A stretch of DNA of 64,000 nt from Nocardia blacklockiae (GTDB lineage Bacteria > Actinomycetota > Actinomycetes > Mycobacteriales > Mycobacteriaceae): the NCBI RefSeq assembly GCF_015477355.1, contig NZ_JADLRJ010000017.1:62001-126000 (forward strand), written 5' to 3'. A model generated the notes under the pieces. It was not told the origin of the DNA, searched no databases, and saw only the letters and a program-made list of their open reading frames with translations. The translations under genes and the position numbers were made by a program. Shown here piece after piece: positions 33,550 through 43,063 of this stretch; positions within the stretch are counted from its first letter, which is position 1, and every line of letters begins with the position of its first letter.

Positions 33550-34071
33550 ATGCCCAACAAGACCGTTTACGTATCGGACGACGACCTTCCCCTGTTCCAG
33601 CGTGCACAGGAGCTGGTCGGCGGCAATCTGTCGGGCGCGATCGTGACGGCGCTGCGCCGGTTCATCGAACTCGAGGAGGGGCGACAGGAGGGCTTCGAGG
33701 AGGTCCTGCTGCGCGTCGGTCACAACGGCGCGCGGCAGGTGCGGTTCTCGGGCGCTCTCCTGGGCGAGATGCGCGACATGAACGATCGCCACCAGCAGCA
33801 CATCCGCGTATACCGCAGCCGCAAGGGCAAATTCGTGCTGCACATGCAGACCTCGGCCTGGGCCGACTACCCGTCCGAGACCAGCGCCAACTGGATCAAG
33901 GACCTGACCAACTGGCGCAAGATGCTCGGCGTCGGCGACCCGGACTGGGGCGATTTCACCATGGACATCTACGACTCGGTGACCGATCTGAAGGGGAGGA
34001 TTCCGAACGCGCTGTATCAGCGGGTGGTCGACATCGTCGAGCACCCGCAGATCGAGGACCTGGACATCTGA
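33550..34071 (+). CDS. EXLDI family protein with ribbon-helix-helix-like N-terminus
   Basis: 173 residues from ATG 33550. Residues 1-45 (KTVYVSDDDLPLFQRAQELV then LSGAIVTALRRFIELE) look like a CopG-type ribbon-helix-helix. The rest includes VRFSGALLGEM and YRSRKGKFVLHM strands, and the protein ends EDLDI, the motif that names the EXLDI family (TIGR04342). This family is often encoded next to ABC exporters, as here. It is probably a DNA-binding autoregulator of the exporter. Its operator palindrome overlaps the promoter. Confidence 0.85.
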   Translation: MPNKTVYVSDDDLPLFQRAQELVGGNLSGAIVTALRRFIELEEGRQEGFEEVLLRVGHNGARQVRFSGALLGEMRDMNDRHQQHIRVYRSRKGKFVLHMQTSAWADYPSETSANWIKDLTNWRKMLGVGDPDWGDFTMDIYDSVTDLKGRIPNALYQRVVDIVEHPQIEDLDI

Positions 34072-34200
34072 CGGCCGGGGCCGGCGCGAGAGCCGTTCCC
34101 GCACAAACGAATACGACACGAACGCCTTGCCCGGACACCTTCGGGACACGGCTCGGTCGACTCATGCATGCATTCCTATCTGTTGATGAGAGGACAGATT

Positions 34201-35157
34201 ATGACCACCGGATATCCCCCGCCGGCCATCTCGGTCGCCGGCCTGCGGAAATCCTTCGGGGACCAGGTCGTGCTCGACGGCATCGACCTGACCGTCGGCG
34301 AAGGCACGATCTTCTCGCTGCTCGGCCCCAACGGGGCGGGCAAGACCACCACCGTGCAGATCCTGTCCACACTGCTGCGCGCGGACGGCGGCGAGGTGCG
34401 GGTGAGCGGGCACGACGTGGCCGGCGACCCGGACTCGGTGCGCGCGGCCATCGGTGTGACCGGCCAGTTCTCCGCCGTGGACGAACTGCTCACCGGCCGG
34501 GAGAACCTGCTGCTGATGGGCGACCTGCACCATCTGCCGCGCAGCGAGAGCAGGCGCCGCGCCGAGGACCTGCTGACGCGATTCGACCTGGTCGACGCCG
34601 CCGACAAGACGGCCGGGGCCTACTCCGGCGGCATGACGCGGCGGCTGGACCTGGCCATGACGCTGGTCGGCGACCCGCAGGTGATCTTCCTCGACGAGCC
34701 CACCACCGGGCTCGACCCGCGCAGCCGCCGCGGCATGTGGGAGATCATCCGCGAACTGGTCGCGGGCGGGGTGACGGTCTTTCTCACCACCCAGTACCTG
34801 GAGGAGGCGGACCAGCTCGCCGACCGGATCGCGGTGCTCGATCACGGCCGCATCGTCGCGGCGGGCACGCCCGAGCAATTGAAGCGGCTGGTGCCCGGCG
34901 GGCACGTGCGGCTGACCTTCGCCGACCGCGCCACCCTCGACCTCGCCGCCCAATTGCTCGGCGGCGTACCGGAACCCGAGGACGCGACGCTCGCGATCCC
35001 GGGCGACGGCAGCGTCCGCACGCTGCGCGCGCTGCTGGACCGGCTCGACGCCGCCGGGATCGAGCCCGAGGGGCTGGCCGTGCACACCCCCGACCTCGAC
35101 GACGTATTCCTCACTCTCACCGGACAATCCGTTCCCGAAAAGGAAACCGCGCAATGA
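34201..35157 (+). CDS. DrrA-type ABC exporter ATP-binding protein
   Basis: 318 residues from ATG 34201; the extension to 34168 is less likely, since GAGAGGA lies just before 34201. Walker A GPNGAGKTTT near residue 40, signature YSGGMTRRLDLAM, Walker B VIFLDEPTTGLDPRSR. The C-terminal domain ending LDDVFLTLTG is typical of daunorubicin-resistance (DrrA) ATPases. With the permease that overlaps it by 4 nt, it forms a drug or natural-product exporter. It may export the product of the divergent TPP/KAS III operon or give self-resistance; that link is positional only. Confidence 0.93.
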   Translation: MTTGYPPPAISVAGLRKSFGDQVVLDGIDLTVGEGTIFSLLGPNGAGKTTTVQILSTLLRADGGEVRVSGHDVAGDPDSVRAAIGVTGQFSAVDELLTGRENLLLMGDLHHLPRSESRRRAEDLLTRFDLVDAADKTAGAYSGGMTRRLDLAMTLVGDPQVIFLDEPTTGLDPRSRRGMWEIIRELVAGGVTVFLTTQYLEEADQLADRIAVLDHGRIVAAGTPEQLKRLVPGGHVRLTFADRATLDLAAQLLGGVPEPEDATLAIPGDGSVRTLRALLDRLDAAGIEPEGLAVHTPDLDDVFLTLTGQSVPEKETAQ

Positions 35158-35930
35158 GTACCGCCACCTACGCCGTCGCCGACACGGTCACCATGCTGCG
35201 CCGGAACATCGTGCACGCCAAGCGTTATCCGGCGATGACGGTGATGCTCGTCGCCATGCCCGTGGTGCTGCTGCTGATGTTCAACTACGTGTTCGGCGGG
35301 GCTCTCGAGAAGTCGCTCGCGCCGGGCGCGAAATACATCGACTACATCGCGCCGGGCATGATCCTGATGGTGCCGGCGCTGCTGGTCACGGCCGTCTCGG
35401 TGTCGGTCGCGACGGATATGACCAAGGGCATCGTCAACCGGTTCCGCACCATGTCGATGTCGCATTCGTCGATCCTCACCGGCGAGGTGCTCGGCACGAT
35501 GATCCAGGGTCTGCTGGGTGTCACGCTCATGGTCGGCATCGCGCTGCTGCTCGGCTTCCGCCCGAACGCCGACGCCATCGAATGGGTGGCCGCTCTCGGC
35601 CTGCTCGTGCTGGTGCTCTTCGCATTCAATTGGCTCGGTGCGGGTTTCGGCCTCTCGGCCGCCACCCCCGAGGGCGCGAGCAATACCCCCACCCCGGTCA
35701 TCTACCTGCCGATGCTCGGCAGCGGCCTGGTACCCACCGACACCATGCCCACCGGCGTCCGCCAATTCGCCGAGTACCAGCCGTTCACCCCGATCACCGA
35801 AACCCTGCGCGGCCTGCTGATGGGCACCGAGATCGGCAACAACGGCCTCATCGCCCTCGCCTGGTGCGTGGCCATCGCCGCGATCGGCTACCTCTGGGCG
35901 AGAACCACTTTCCGCCGCAAAACCGCCTGA
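35154..35930 (+). CDS. DrrB-type ABC exporter permease
   Basis: 258 residues, ATG 35154 overlapping the ATPase stop (ATGA). Six hydrophobic segments in the ABC-2 pattern. Family features: FNYVFGGALE after helix 1, YIDYIAPGMILM, a VNRFRTMSMSHSSILTG turn, and LGSGLVPTDTMPTGVRQFAEYQPFTPITETLRGLL before the last helix. It completes the DrrAB-like exporter. A strong hairpin 12 nt downstream ends the transcript. Confidence 0.92.
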   Translation: MSTATYAVADTVTMLRRNIVHAKRYPAMTVMLVAMPVVLLLMFNYVFGGALEKSLAPGAKYIDYIAPGMILMVPALLVTAVSVSVATDMTKGIVNRFRTMSMSHSSILTGEVLGTMIQGLLGVTLMVGIALLLGFRPNADAIEWVAALGLLVLVLFAFNWLGAGFGLSAATPEGASNTPTPVIYLPMLGSGLVPTDTMPTGVRQFAEYQPFTPITETLRGLLMGTEIGNNGLIALAWCVAIAAIGYLWARTTFRRKTA

Positions 35931-35941
35931 CCCACCCGAAC

Positions 35942-35970
35942 CGCCCCCGGGACATCGGCTCCCGGGGGCG
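35942..35970. terminator. Strong hairpin terminator after the DrrAB operon
   Basis: CGCCCCCGGGA and TCCCGGGGGCG are perfect 11-bp arms around a 7-nt loop, followed by TT. It starts 12 nt after the permease stop. Confidence 0.75.
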
Positions 35971-36392
35971 TTCGCGCTGCCGGGAACCGGGTAACGCGGT
36001 GCCGCACCGGGATTCGCGCGAGAATCGAGGGGCAATTCCAACCCTCCGCACAGCGCACTTCAAAAGGGCCGACTCCATCACACGCCGTTCGCCGGATCGG
36101 GTCTAGTTCAGCGGCGCGACGTTCTCCGGCATCGTGGTGTTCCGTGCCGCGCTCCGCGCACACCGTCGATTGCACCGACGCCACGTTCCGGAACACCGCT
36201 GATTCAAGTACTGCTGACCCACCTCCCGCTCGGGACCCACTCGCTGCGCGAGCCAGACTCCTGATTGTCAAAACAAGCTCGTACACTGCGGATTTGCGGT
36301 AAATATGCGCGGGTTGCGGGTCTTTCAGCGGAACGCAGCGAACTTCCGTCGCCCGCTAATGGTGGGCCGACAACCCGTACGCAGCACTCGGT
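35971..36392. other. Gene-free interval before the low-GC island
   Basis: No ORF with a credible start was found. Around 36250-36310 the base composition drops sharply. No tRNA remnant, transposase or direct flanking repeat was recognised, so an attachment site is not proven. Confidence 0.4.
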
Positions 36393-36656
36393 TTACTTCT
36401 TCGCGTTGTATTCGTTGGCAGGCAGATCGTAGGTCTTGTTCTCGTACTCACTACCCGACCACCATGCGTAGTTGTACTCGCGACGAACAACCATTTCGTT
36501 CGCCCAAGGAAACGCCTCGGGCGCTATCGACCGGACTGGGTTCTCGATTTTGTCAACTGCACGTCCCAGAGCCTTGTCTTGGATATTCTTTCCGTTGCCC
36601 TCCGGGACACGGAATTCGAAGGTCATACGGAGCACGCGCGGGGTTGTTCCGGCCAT
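36393..36656 (-). CDS. Hypothetical protein in low-GC island
   Basis: 87 residues, with TAGGAG 9 nt before ATG 36656. Beta-rich sequence with aromatic residues (LRMTFEFRVPE, EMVVRREYNYAWWSGSE, YENKTYDLPANEYN). No membrane or DNA-binding motif. Base composition is clearly lower in GC than the surroundings. Not recognised; probably of recent foreign origin. Confidence 0.6.
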   Translation of the reverse strand: MAGTTPRVLRMTFEFRVPEGNGKNIQDKALGRAVDKIENPVRSIAPEAFPWANEMVVRREYNYAWWSGSEYENKTYDLPANEYNAKK

Positions 36657-36784
36657 CTTGCAACTCTCCTAAGAAGGGGATACATCACGAGAGTAGAGAT
36701 TCTAACGAGAACTGGGAGCGTCCTGAGATACTATCTCGGTAAAGAAGACGCTCCCCGAGCCGCCCCTCGCTATTTCAGCTTCGG

Positions 36785-37690
36785 CTACCCCTCAAGTACT
36801 TCCGGTCGACCCGGTCCATCCAGATGCTCTGCCAGTGGCTTCGCCGCCGCTGCCGACGAATGTGGTGCCATTTCGTCTGCGGTCGGCAGGACAGCTTCTG
36901 CGGCGGCAACCTGGTTGTAGGCATGCGGGCGGAGCTGACGATCCAGTTTCTCAAGCCGACGCCTGCGATCGACGCGCTTTTCACGACGGCGCTGTGACTC
37001 AGCCGCAGCATCGCCGGCATACACCCACACACCCGAATTTTCGTTGCCGAATCCACCGAGAGACTGGGCTATCGATTTAAGTAGCTCATTTTGCTTCTCG
37101 ATTTGCTTAGCAACGTCGTGGATCGTCTTTGTTTGTAGTTTTTGCGTGCCTTTCAAGGTATTCCAGTCAAGCACAGCTTCAGTCGTGTAAGTTCTCCCGC
37201 GACTGTCCTCATAGGTGACGAGTCCCTTGTGTAGCGTGGCTAGCCCTTCTACCTCGAACCTGTCTGGCGCATAATCCCAACTGGTTCGCCACTCTTGCCA
37301 CGGAGCCAATATGGGGATCACCTCCGGATAAATCAGATCGGTAATCTTCTCGCCAAAATTAGGACTGACCTGCGGTTTTGGATCGAATGATAGGCGTACA
37401 TTTGACGCTGGCGTCGCTCCAAAATTCTTCACAACCAGATCCAGATCCTGCCAGTCGGCAGAATTAGGTTCTGTGTACATAACAACATTTGGCTGCGCCT
37501 GTGCTTCACGAGTTTTGCGCGCTTCTTTAGCTTGTTTTGCGGCAAACGTAGCAGCGCCGACAGCGATCGCGGCGGTTGTCCACCCGGCACTTGCAGCCCA
37601 GGCGTCTGCGGACATGCCGAATATGCGATCCCATGCATCACCGAACCAGCCGGTAACCGGTGCCGTCCACTCCGGGAGAGCCATGTTCAT
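36785..37690 (-). CDS. Hypothetical membrane-anchored protein in low-GC island
   Basis: 301 residues from ATG 37690 or 37684. A short periplasmic-like stretch with several Trp leads to one membrane helix (WTTAAIAVGAATFAA, near 37-52), then a charged coiled-coil KQAKEARKTREAQAQPN. A beta-rich domain follows, including WQDLDLVVKNFGATPASNVRLSFDPKP, an Ig-like pattern seen in many plasmid and island proteins. The C-terminal 70 residues are Arg/Ala rich. Function unknown; the GC content and codon use differ from its neighbours. It probably arrived with the 36393 gene. Confidence 0.7.
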   Translation of the reverse strand: MNMALPEWTAPVTGWFGDAWDRIFGMSADAWAASAGWTTAAIAVGAATFAAKQAKEARKTREAQAQPNVVMYTEPNSADWQDLDLVVKNFGATPASNVRLSFDPKPQVSPNFGEKITDLIYPEVIPILAPWQEWRTSWDYAPDRFEVEGLATLHKGLVTYEDSRGRTYTTEAVLDWNTLKGTQKLQTKTIHDVAKQIEKQNELLKSIAQSLGGFGNENSGVWVYAGDAAAESQRRREKRVDRRRRLEKLDRQLRPHAYNQVAAAEAVLPTADEMAPHSSAAAAKPLAEHLDGPGRPEVLEG

Positions 37691-37936
37691 GACTGGCGAT
37701 TGTGCCACTCGCCACCGACATTCATAGCTGGACGCTGAGCCGGGTGGCGAATCCCGAAAGCCGTCGCTCTGCCCTGCGCTGCGGTACCGCGATTCGGTGT
37801 AGAGTGCACCACCGATTTCTCCGCGCCACGTACGTCGGAAACCTGTGAACATCCATCCACAGGACGAGCCGCCAGCGGTCGGCGGCGCACAACTCATCGA
37901 CGGCGCGGGATGGGTGCCTGTCTCATTTCGAACGGT

Positions 37937-38554
37937 CTAGCGGGCGGCGATCTCCGCCTGGCTGAACCAGTCGGGAAAGGCCGTGAGGTCGGGGAGGACG
38001 GTGTCGGCGCCGGCGGCGTGTAGTTCCTCGGCGGTGCACGGGCCCGTGGTGACGCCGACCGAGTAGGCGCCGGCGGCTCGGGCGCCGCGGACGTCGCCGA
38101 TGTGGTCGCCGACGTAGATGCTCGCGGATTCCGCGCGCAGGGCGCGGGCCTTGCCGTCGGCCCACAGGTCGCCGATGACGGCGTCGGCGGTGAGGCCGAG
38201 GTGTTCGAGGTGGAGTTCGGCGTTGGGCTGGTACTTGGCGGTGACGACGATCGCGCGGCCGCCCGCCGCGCGCACGGCCTCGATCGCCTCCCGGGCGCCG
38301 CGCAGCGCGAGCGTGCCGGTCACCGCGTGGTCGGGGTACATCTCGCGGTAGAGGTCGGCCATCGCGGGGACGTGCGCGGCCGGGAACCAGTTGGCGAGTT
38401 CGTCTTCGAGCGGCGGGCCCAGCCGGGTGACCACGAGGTCGCAATCGATGTAGGCGCCGGTGCGCTCGGACAGGGCCAGATAGCAGGAGCGGATGCCGGG
38501 ACGGGAATCGATCAGCGTCATGTCGAGGTCGAAGCCGACCGTGTGCGGGCGCAT
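37937..38554 (-). CDS. HAD-superfamily hydrolase (phosphoglycolate phosphatase-like)
   Basis: 205 residues from ATG 38554. HAD motif I is GFDLDMTLIDS (both Asp present), motif II is the Thr of IVVTAKYQ, motif III Lys is in WADGKARAL, and motif IV is IYVGDHIGDVRGARAA. A helical cap lies between motifs I and II. It probably dephosphorylates a small phosphorylated metabolite. Its start shares the ATGA with the stop of the SdpI-like gene, so both are cotranscribed. Confidence 0.9.
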   Translation of the reverse strand: MRPHTVGFDLDMTLIDSRPGIRSCYLALSERTGAYIDCDLVVTRLGPPLEDELANWFPAAHVPAMADLYREMYPDHAVTGTLALRGAREAIEAVRAAGGRAIVVTAKYQPNAELHLEHLGLTADAVIGDLWADGKARALRAESASIYVGDHIGDVRGARAAGAYSVGVTTGPCTAEELHAAGADTVLPDLTAFPDWFSQAEIAAR

Positions 38555-38967
38555 CAGCCCGCGGGCTGGCAGGCGTCGCGCAGCGAGCAGGCGCCGCACG
38601 CCGCACCACAACCGCCGACCTGCTCGGGCGCGAGCCCGGCGATCGCCCCGGCGGCGGCGTTCACGCCCGCGCCGAGGACGAACACGGCGATCAGCGCGGC
38701 CACCGCCGCACCGATGATCCCCACCACGGCGCCCGCGAACAAGGCGATCACGCCGCCGGCGGCGAGCAGCACACCCGCGCCGAAGGAGGTGGGCGCGGCC
38801 ACCCGATTGGCGATGCGGAAGGACTCCTCCGAACGCAACGCGTCCTCGGTGTGCACGCCGAAGAAGCGGTTGGGGGGCAGGGAGCCGGTCAGCCCGAGTA
38901 CCCCGGTGACGACGGCCACGGCCGCCAGCACGAACAGGAACAGCGCCACCACGAACACTCCGCTCAC
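38554..38967 (-). CDS. SdpI family membrane protein
   Basis: 137 residues from GTG 38967. Three to four hydrophobic segments. Between the first two is LTGSLPPNRFFGVHTEDALRSEESFRIANR, the SdpI family signature (GIRTxxxLxxxxxW-like loop). The C-terminal 30 residues contain four or five Cys (GGCGAACGACSLRDAC), which is unusual for the family and could bind metal. In Bacillus, SdpI confers immunity to a killing factor; here only the fold is implied. It is divergent from leuS by about 195 bp. Confidence 0.8.
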   Translation of the reverse strand: MSGVFVVALFLFVLAAVAVVTGVLGLTGSLPPNRFFGVHTEDALRSEESFRIANRVAAPTSFGAGVLLAAGGVIALFAGAVVGIIGAAVAALIAVFVLGAGVNAAAGAIAGLAPEQVGGCGAACGACSLRDACQPAG

Positions 38968-39162
38968 GATACCCGGTGTGAAAAGCCGCCGGGCGCGGGG
39001 CCGTAGCAGGTGAGCGGCGTGACGGGTGACGACGCGGAGCGGGCCGGGCGGCCGCGCGCGGGGGGCGGTCGGACAGCTGACCCTTTTTGGGCCCTGACGT
39101 GCGCACGCTCTACCCTGGGGGCAACGTTCACCCCGGGGATATGGCGACAAGAAGGCGAGACC

Positions 39163-42033
39163 GTGCAGGACACCCGTGCAACCGACCCAGCCGGCGCGAC
39201 CGCGACCGGCGACAGCGACGTGCCCGCACACCGCTACAACGCCGACCTGGCCGGACGCATCGAGCGCAAGTGGCAGCAGGCCTGGGACGAGCGCGGCACC
39301 TTCTTCGCGCCCAACCCGGTGGGCCCGCTGCGCGGCGAGACCCCGCCCGACAAGCTGTTCATCCAGGACATGTTCCCGTACCCGTCGGGCGCGGGCCTGC
39401 ACGTCGGTCATCCCCTGGGCTACATCGCCACCGACGTGTTCGCCCGCTACCACCGCATGCGCGGCCGCAACGTGCTGCACGCGCTGGGCTACGACGCCTT
39501 CGGCCTGCCCGCCGAGCAGTACGCCGTGCAGACCGGCGCCCACCCCCGGGTGACCACCGAGGCCAACATCAAGAACATGCGCCGCCAGCTGGACCGGCTG
39601 GGCCTGGGCCACGACCGCCGCCGCTCGTTCGCCACCACCGACCCCGAGTTCTACAAGTGGACGCAGTGGATCTTCCTGCGCATCTACAACGCCTGGTACG
39701 ACACCGCCGCGAACAAGGCGCGGCCGATCGAGGAGCTGGCGGCCGAATTCGACTCGGGCGCCCGCGAAGTCGGCGACGGCCGGGCGTGGGCCGACCTGTC
39801 GCAGGCCGAGCGCGGCGCGGTGCTGGACTCCTATCGCCTGGTGTACCAGTCGGATTCGGTGGTCAACTGGTGCCCCGGGCTGGGCACGGTGCTGGCCAAC
39901 GAGGAGGTCACCGCCGAGGGCCGCAGCGAGCGCGGCAACTTCCCGGTCTTCCGCAAGCGCCTGCGGCAGTGGATGATGCGCATCACCGCCTACTCCGACC
40001 GCCTGGTCGACGACCTGGACCTGCTGGACTGGCCGGACAACGTGAAGGCCATGCAGCGCAACTGGATCGGGCGCTCGCGCGGCGCGCAGGTCACCTTCGC
40101 CGCCGACGACCACGCCATCGAGGTGTTCACCACGCGCCCCGACACCCTGTTCGGGGCAACGTATGTCGTGCTGGCGCCGGAACACGAGCTGGTGGACCGG
40201 CTGGTCGCCGCGCGGTGGCCCGAGGACGTCGACCCGCGCTGGACCTTCGACTCCGCCACGCCCGCGCAAGCCGTTGCCGCGTACCGGGATTCGATCGCCG
40301 CCAAGTCGGATCTGGAGCGCCAGGAGAACAAGCAGAAGACCGGCGTCTTCCTGGGCGCGTACGCCACCAATCCGGTCGACGGCCGACAGGTGCCGATCTT
40401 CATCGCCGACTACGTGCTGAGCGGCTACGGCACCGGCGCCATCATGGCCGTCCCGGGTCACGACCAGCGCGACTGGGAGTTCGCCACGGCGTTCGGCCTG
40501 CCGATCGTGGAAGTGGTTGCGGGCGGAGACATCTCGACCGCCGCGTACCCCGGCGAGGGCACCCTGGTGAACTCCGGCTACCTGAACGGCCTGGAGATCG
40601 AGGACGCCAAGGCGAAGGTCATCGAGCACCTGGAGGCCGACGGCCGGGGCCGTGGCACCGTGCAGTACAAGCTGCGCGACTGGCTGTTCGCGCGGCAGCG
40701 GTACTGGGGCGAGCCCTTCCCGATCGTCTACGACGAGGACGGCCGGGCGCACGCGCTGCCGGAATCCATGCTGCCGGTGGAACTTCCGGACGTGCGGGAC
40801 TTCGCCCCCGTCACCTTCGACCCGGACGACGCCGACTCCGAGCCGTCCCCGCCGCTGGCCAAGGCCACCGACTGGGTGACCGTCGAACTGGATCTGGGCG
40901 ACGGACCCAAGACCTACCGCCGCGACACCAACGTGATGCCGCAGTGGGCGGGCAGCTCCTGGTACCAGCTGCGCTACACCGACCCCACCAACTCCGAGGC
41001 GCTGGCCGCGCCGGAGAACGAGCGGTACTGGCTGGGCCCGCGCCCGGCCGAGCACGGCGCGAACGATCCGGGCGGCGTGGACCTGTACGTCGGCGGCGTC
41101 GAGCACGCGGTGCTGCACCTGCTGTACGCGCGGTTCTGGCAGAAGGTGCTGTTCGACCTGGGTGACGTGTCCGGCCCCGAGCCGTACCGCCGCCTGTTCA
41201 ACCAGGGCTACATCCAGGCCTACGCCTACACCGACAAGCGCGGCGCGTACGTGCCCGCCGCCGACGTGGTGGAGCGGCAGGGCAGGTTCTATCTGACCGA
41301 CGACGCCGGGGTCGAGCAGGAGGTGTTCCAGGAGTACGGCAAGATCGGCAAGTCGCTGAAGAACGCCGTCTCCCCCGACGAGATGTACGACCTGTACGGC
41401 GCGGACACCTTCCGCTTCTACGAGATGTCGATGGGCCCGCTGGACACCTCCCGGCCTTGGGCGACAAAGGATGTCGTGGGCGCGCACCGGTTCCTGCAGC
41501 GGGTGTGGCGGCTGGTCGTGGACGAGGAGTCGGGCGCGGTGCGGGTCACCGACGCCGAGCCGTCGGACGCCACGCTGCGCCTGCTGCACAAGACGATCGA
41601 CGGTGTCGACGGCGACTACGCCGCGCTGCGCGACAACACCGCCGGCGCCAAGCTGATCGAGCTGACCAACCACCTGACCAAGGAGTACCCGCAGGGCGCC
41701 CCGCGCACGGTGGTGGAGCCGCTGGTGCTGATGCTGGCCCCGATGGCCCCGCACATCGCCGAGGAACTGTGGGAACGGCTGGGGCACACCACCGCCCTGG
41801 CACACGGCCCCTTCCCCGTCGCGGATCCCGCACTGCTGGTGGAGGATTCGGTCGAGTACCCGATCCAGGTCAACGGCAAGGTCCGCAGCCGCGTCAGCGT
41901 CCCCGCCGACGCCGACAACGCCACCGTCGAAGCCCTGGCCCTGGCCGACGAGAAGCTGCTGGAATTCCTGAACGGCAAGCAGCCCCGCAAGGTCATCGTG
42001 GTGCCCGGCCGCCTGGTGAACGTGGTCGCCTAG
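39163..42033 (+). CDS. leuS: Leucyl-tRNA synthetase
   Basis: 956 residues from GTG 39163, preceded by AAGGCGAG. Class I synthetase: the HIGH motif reads HVGH (80-83) in [15 protein letters not shown], and the KMSKS loop reads KIGKS (near 727-731) in [17 protein letters not shown]. The editing domain is present ([19 protein letters not shown] and the [12 protein letters not shown] segment). The C-terminal [16 protein letters not shown] closes it. It charges tRNA-Leu in the cytosol and corrects isoleucine and norvaline errors. A TACCCT box at 39113 gives a 5' leader of about 45 nt. Confidence 0.97.
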   Translation: MQDTRATDPAGATATGDSDVPAHRYNADLAGRIERKWQQAWDERGTFFAPNPVGPLRGETPPDKLFIQDMFPYPSGAGLHVGHPLGYIATDVFARYHRMRGRNVLHALGYDAFGLPAEQYAVQTGAHPRVTTEANIKNMRRQLDRLGLGHDRRRSFATTDPEFYKWTQWIFLRIYNAWYDTAANKARPIEELAAEFDSGAREVGDGRAWADLSQAERGAVLDSYRLVYQSDSVVNWCPGLGTVLANEEVTAEGRSERGNFPVFRKRLRQWMMRITAYSDRLVDDLDLLDWPDNVKAMQRNWIGRSRGAQVTFAADDHAIEVFTTRPDTLFGATYVVLAPEHELVDRLVAARWPEDVDPRWTFDSATPAQAVAAYRDSIAAKSDLERQENKQKTGVFLGAYATNPVDGRQVPIFIADYVLSGYGTGAIMAVPGHDQRDWEFATAFGLPIVEVVAGGDISTAAYPGEGTLVNSGYLNGLEIEDAKAKVIEHLEADGRGRGTVQYKLRDWLFARQRYWGEPFPIVYDEDGRAHALPESMLPVELPDVRDFAPVTFDPDDADSEPSPPLAKATDWVTVELDLGDGPKTYRRDTNVMPQWAGSSWYQLRYTDPTNSEALAAPENERYWLGPRPAEHGANDPGGVDLYVGGVEHAVLHLLYARFWQKVLFDLGDVSGPEPYRRLFNQGYIQAYAYTDKRGAYVPAADVVERQGRFYLTDDAGVEQEVFQEYGKIGKSLKNAVSPDEMYDLYGADTFRFYEMSMGPLDTSRPWATKDVVGAHRFLQRVWRLVVDEESGAVRVTDAEPSDATLRLLHKTIDGVDGDYAALRDNTAGAKLIELTNHLTKEYPQGAPRTVVEPLVLMLAPMAPHIAEELWERLGHTTALAHGPFPVADPALLVEDSVEYPIQVNGKVRSRVSVPADADNATVEALALADEKLLEFLNGKQPRKVIVVPGRLVNVVA

Positions 42034-42932
42034 CCCGGCGGCGCGGCGAGCCGCCGATACGCTCCCGGCGCGCGGCGGTACTCCCGTTTGAACGCCTTGG
42101 CGAAGGCGAATTCCGAGGTGTAACCCACCTGCCGGGCGACGGTCGCGAGCGGGGCGCGCTCGCGGCGCAGCAGGCGGGCGGCGGTGATCATGCGCCAGCG
42201 AGTGAGGTAGGTCAGCGGTGGTTCCCCCACCAATCGGGTGAAACGGCGCGTGAAAGTGGCTCGCGCCATACCGATCTCGCCCGCCAGGCGGTCCACGGTC
42301 CAGGCCTCGGCGGGCCGGGAGTGCATCAGGTGCAGGATGTGGCCGATCGCCCGGTCGGTCATGGCCGCGGTCCAGCCCACCGTGCTGCCGTCGTACCAGG
42401 CCCGCAGGATGTAGATCAGGAGGGCGTCCACCAGCGCGGCCACGACCGCGTCGCCGCCGGGGTCACGCGTCTCGATTTCGGCGCCGAGCAGTTCGACGGC
42501 AGCGCGCAGCCGCCGCGGCTGCGCTCGTTCCGGCAGATGAACCAGGTCGGGAAGGCCCGCGAGCACGGGATGCCGTACGCCTTGCTCGATCTGGTAGGCG
42601 CCGGACACCACGATCGTCTCCGGGCCGGCACCGCCGATCGTGATCCGGTCGACGCGGTGCGCGACAACGAGATCCACGGGCTCGGTCGCGGGGGCATCCG
42701 CGATGGCGTGCACCGCTCCGCCGGGGATCAACACGACATCCCCGGCTCGCAACGACAGCGGACCGGCGCCCTCGCGCAGCAGCAGGCAGTCGCCGTGCAC
42801 GAGGACGTGGAAGCCGAAGCCCCGTCGCCCGCCGAACCGCAACGCCCAGGGCGCACGGGCGCGAGTGTGGACCGACAGGGCAGGCGCCGTGGTCACGGCG
42901 GCCACCGCGTCGCTGAGGGCATCGATAACCAT
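42030..42932 (-). CDS. AraC-family regulator with cupin N-terminal domain
   Basis: 300 residues. The N-terminal cupin (residues 25-110) includes [37 protein letters not shown]. The C-terminal double helix-turn-helix starts [26 protein letters not shown] and continues [31 protein letters not shown]. It is divergently transcribed from an SDR gene 131 bp away and is probably its regulator. Its stop codon and that of leuS overlap in a single CTAG. Confidence 0.93.
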   Translation of the reverse strand: MVIDALSDAVAAVTTAPALSVHTRARAPWALRFGGRRGFGFHVLVHGDCLLLREGAGPLSLRAGDVVLIPGGAVHAIADAPATEPVDLVVAHRVDRITIGGAGPETIVVSGAYQIEQGVRHPVLAGLPDLVHLPERAQPRRLRAAVELLGAEIETRDPGGDAVVAALVDALLIYILRAWYDGSTVGWTAAMTDRAIGHILHLMHSRPAEAWTVDRLAGEIGMARATFTRRFTRLVGEPPLTYLTRWRMITAARLLRRERAPLATVARQVGYTSEFAFAKAFKREYRRAPGAYRRLAAPPG

Positions 42933-43063
42933 TGCGCCACTCCCCGAGTGATCCGATCAAGCATGTTTAGGGCACATTGCACCATGGTTCGGATCGTCGC
43001 CGACTCATAACGTCGAATGCGGCAGCACACCTGCCAGTCCTGCGAATCTCGAGCGGAGACAAC

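Noticed and set aside
35971-36392. Attachment site of the low-GC island
   Set aside because: No tRNA end, integrase or flanking direct repeat was found around 36.0-38.0 kb.
38968-39162. T-box riboswitch upstream of leuS
   Set aside because: Neither the T-box sequence nor a specifier loop with a Leu codon was recognised; in actinobacteria T-boxes usually precede ileS.
38554-41805. 1083-residue minus-strand frame across leuS, plus 501-2909 (+, 802 aa) and 43840-46245 (+, 801 aa)
   Set aside because: Long antisense frames are common in GC-rich DNA because stop codons are rare. These translations are Arg/His/Gly-rich, have no domains, and overlap genes with clear catalytic motifs.
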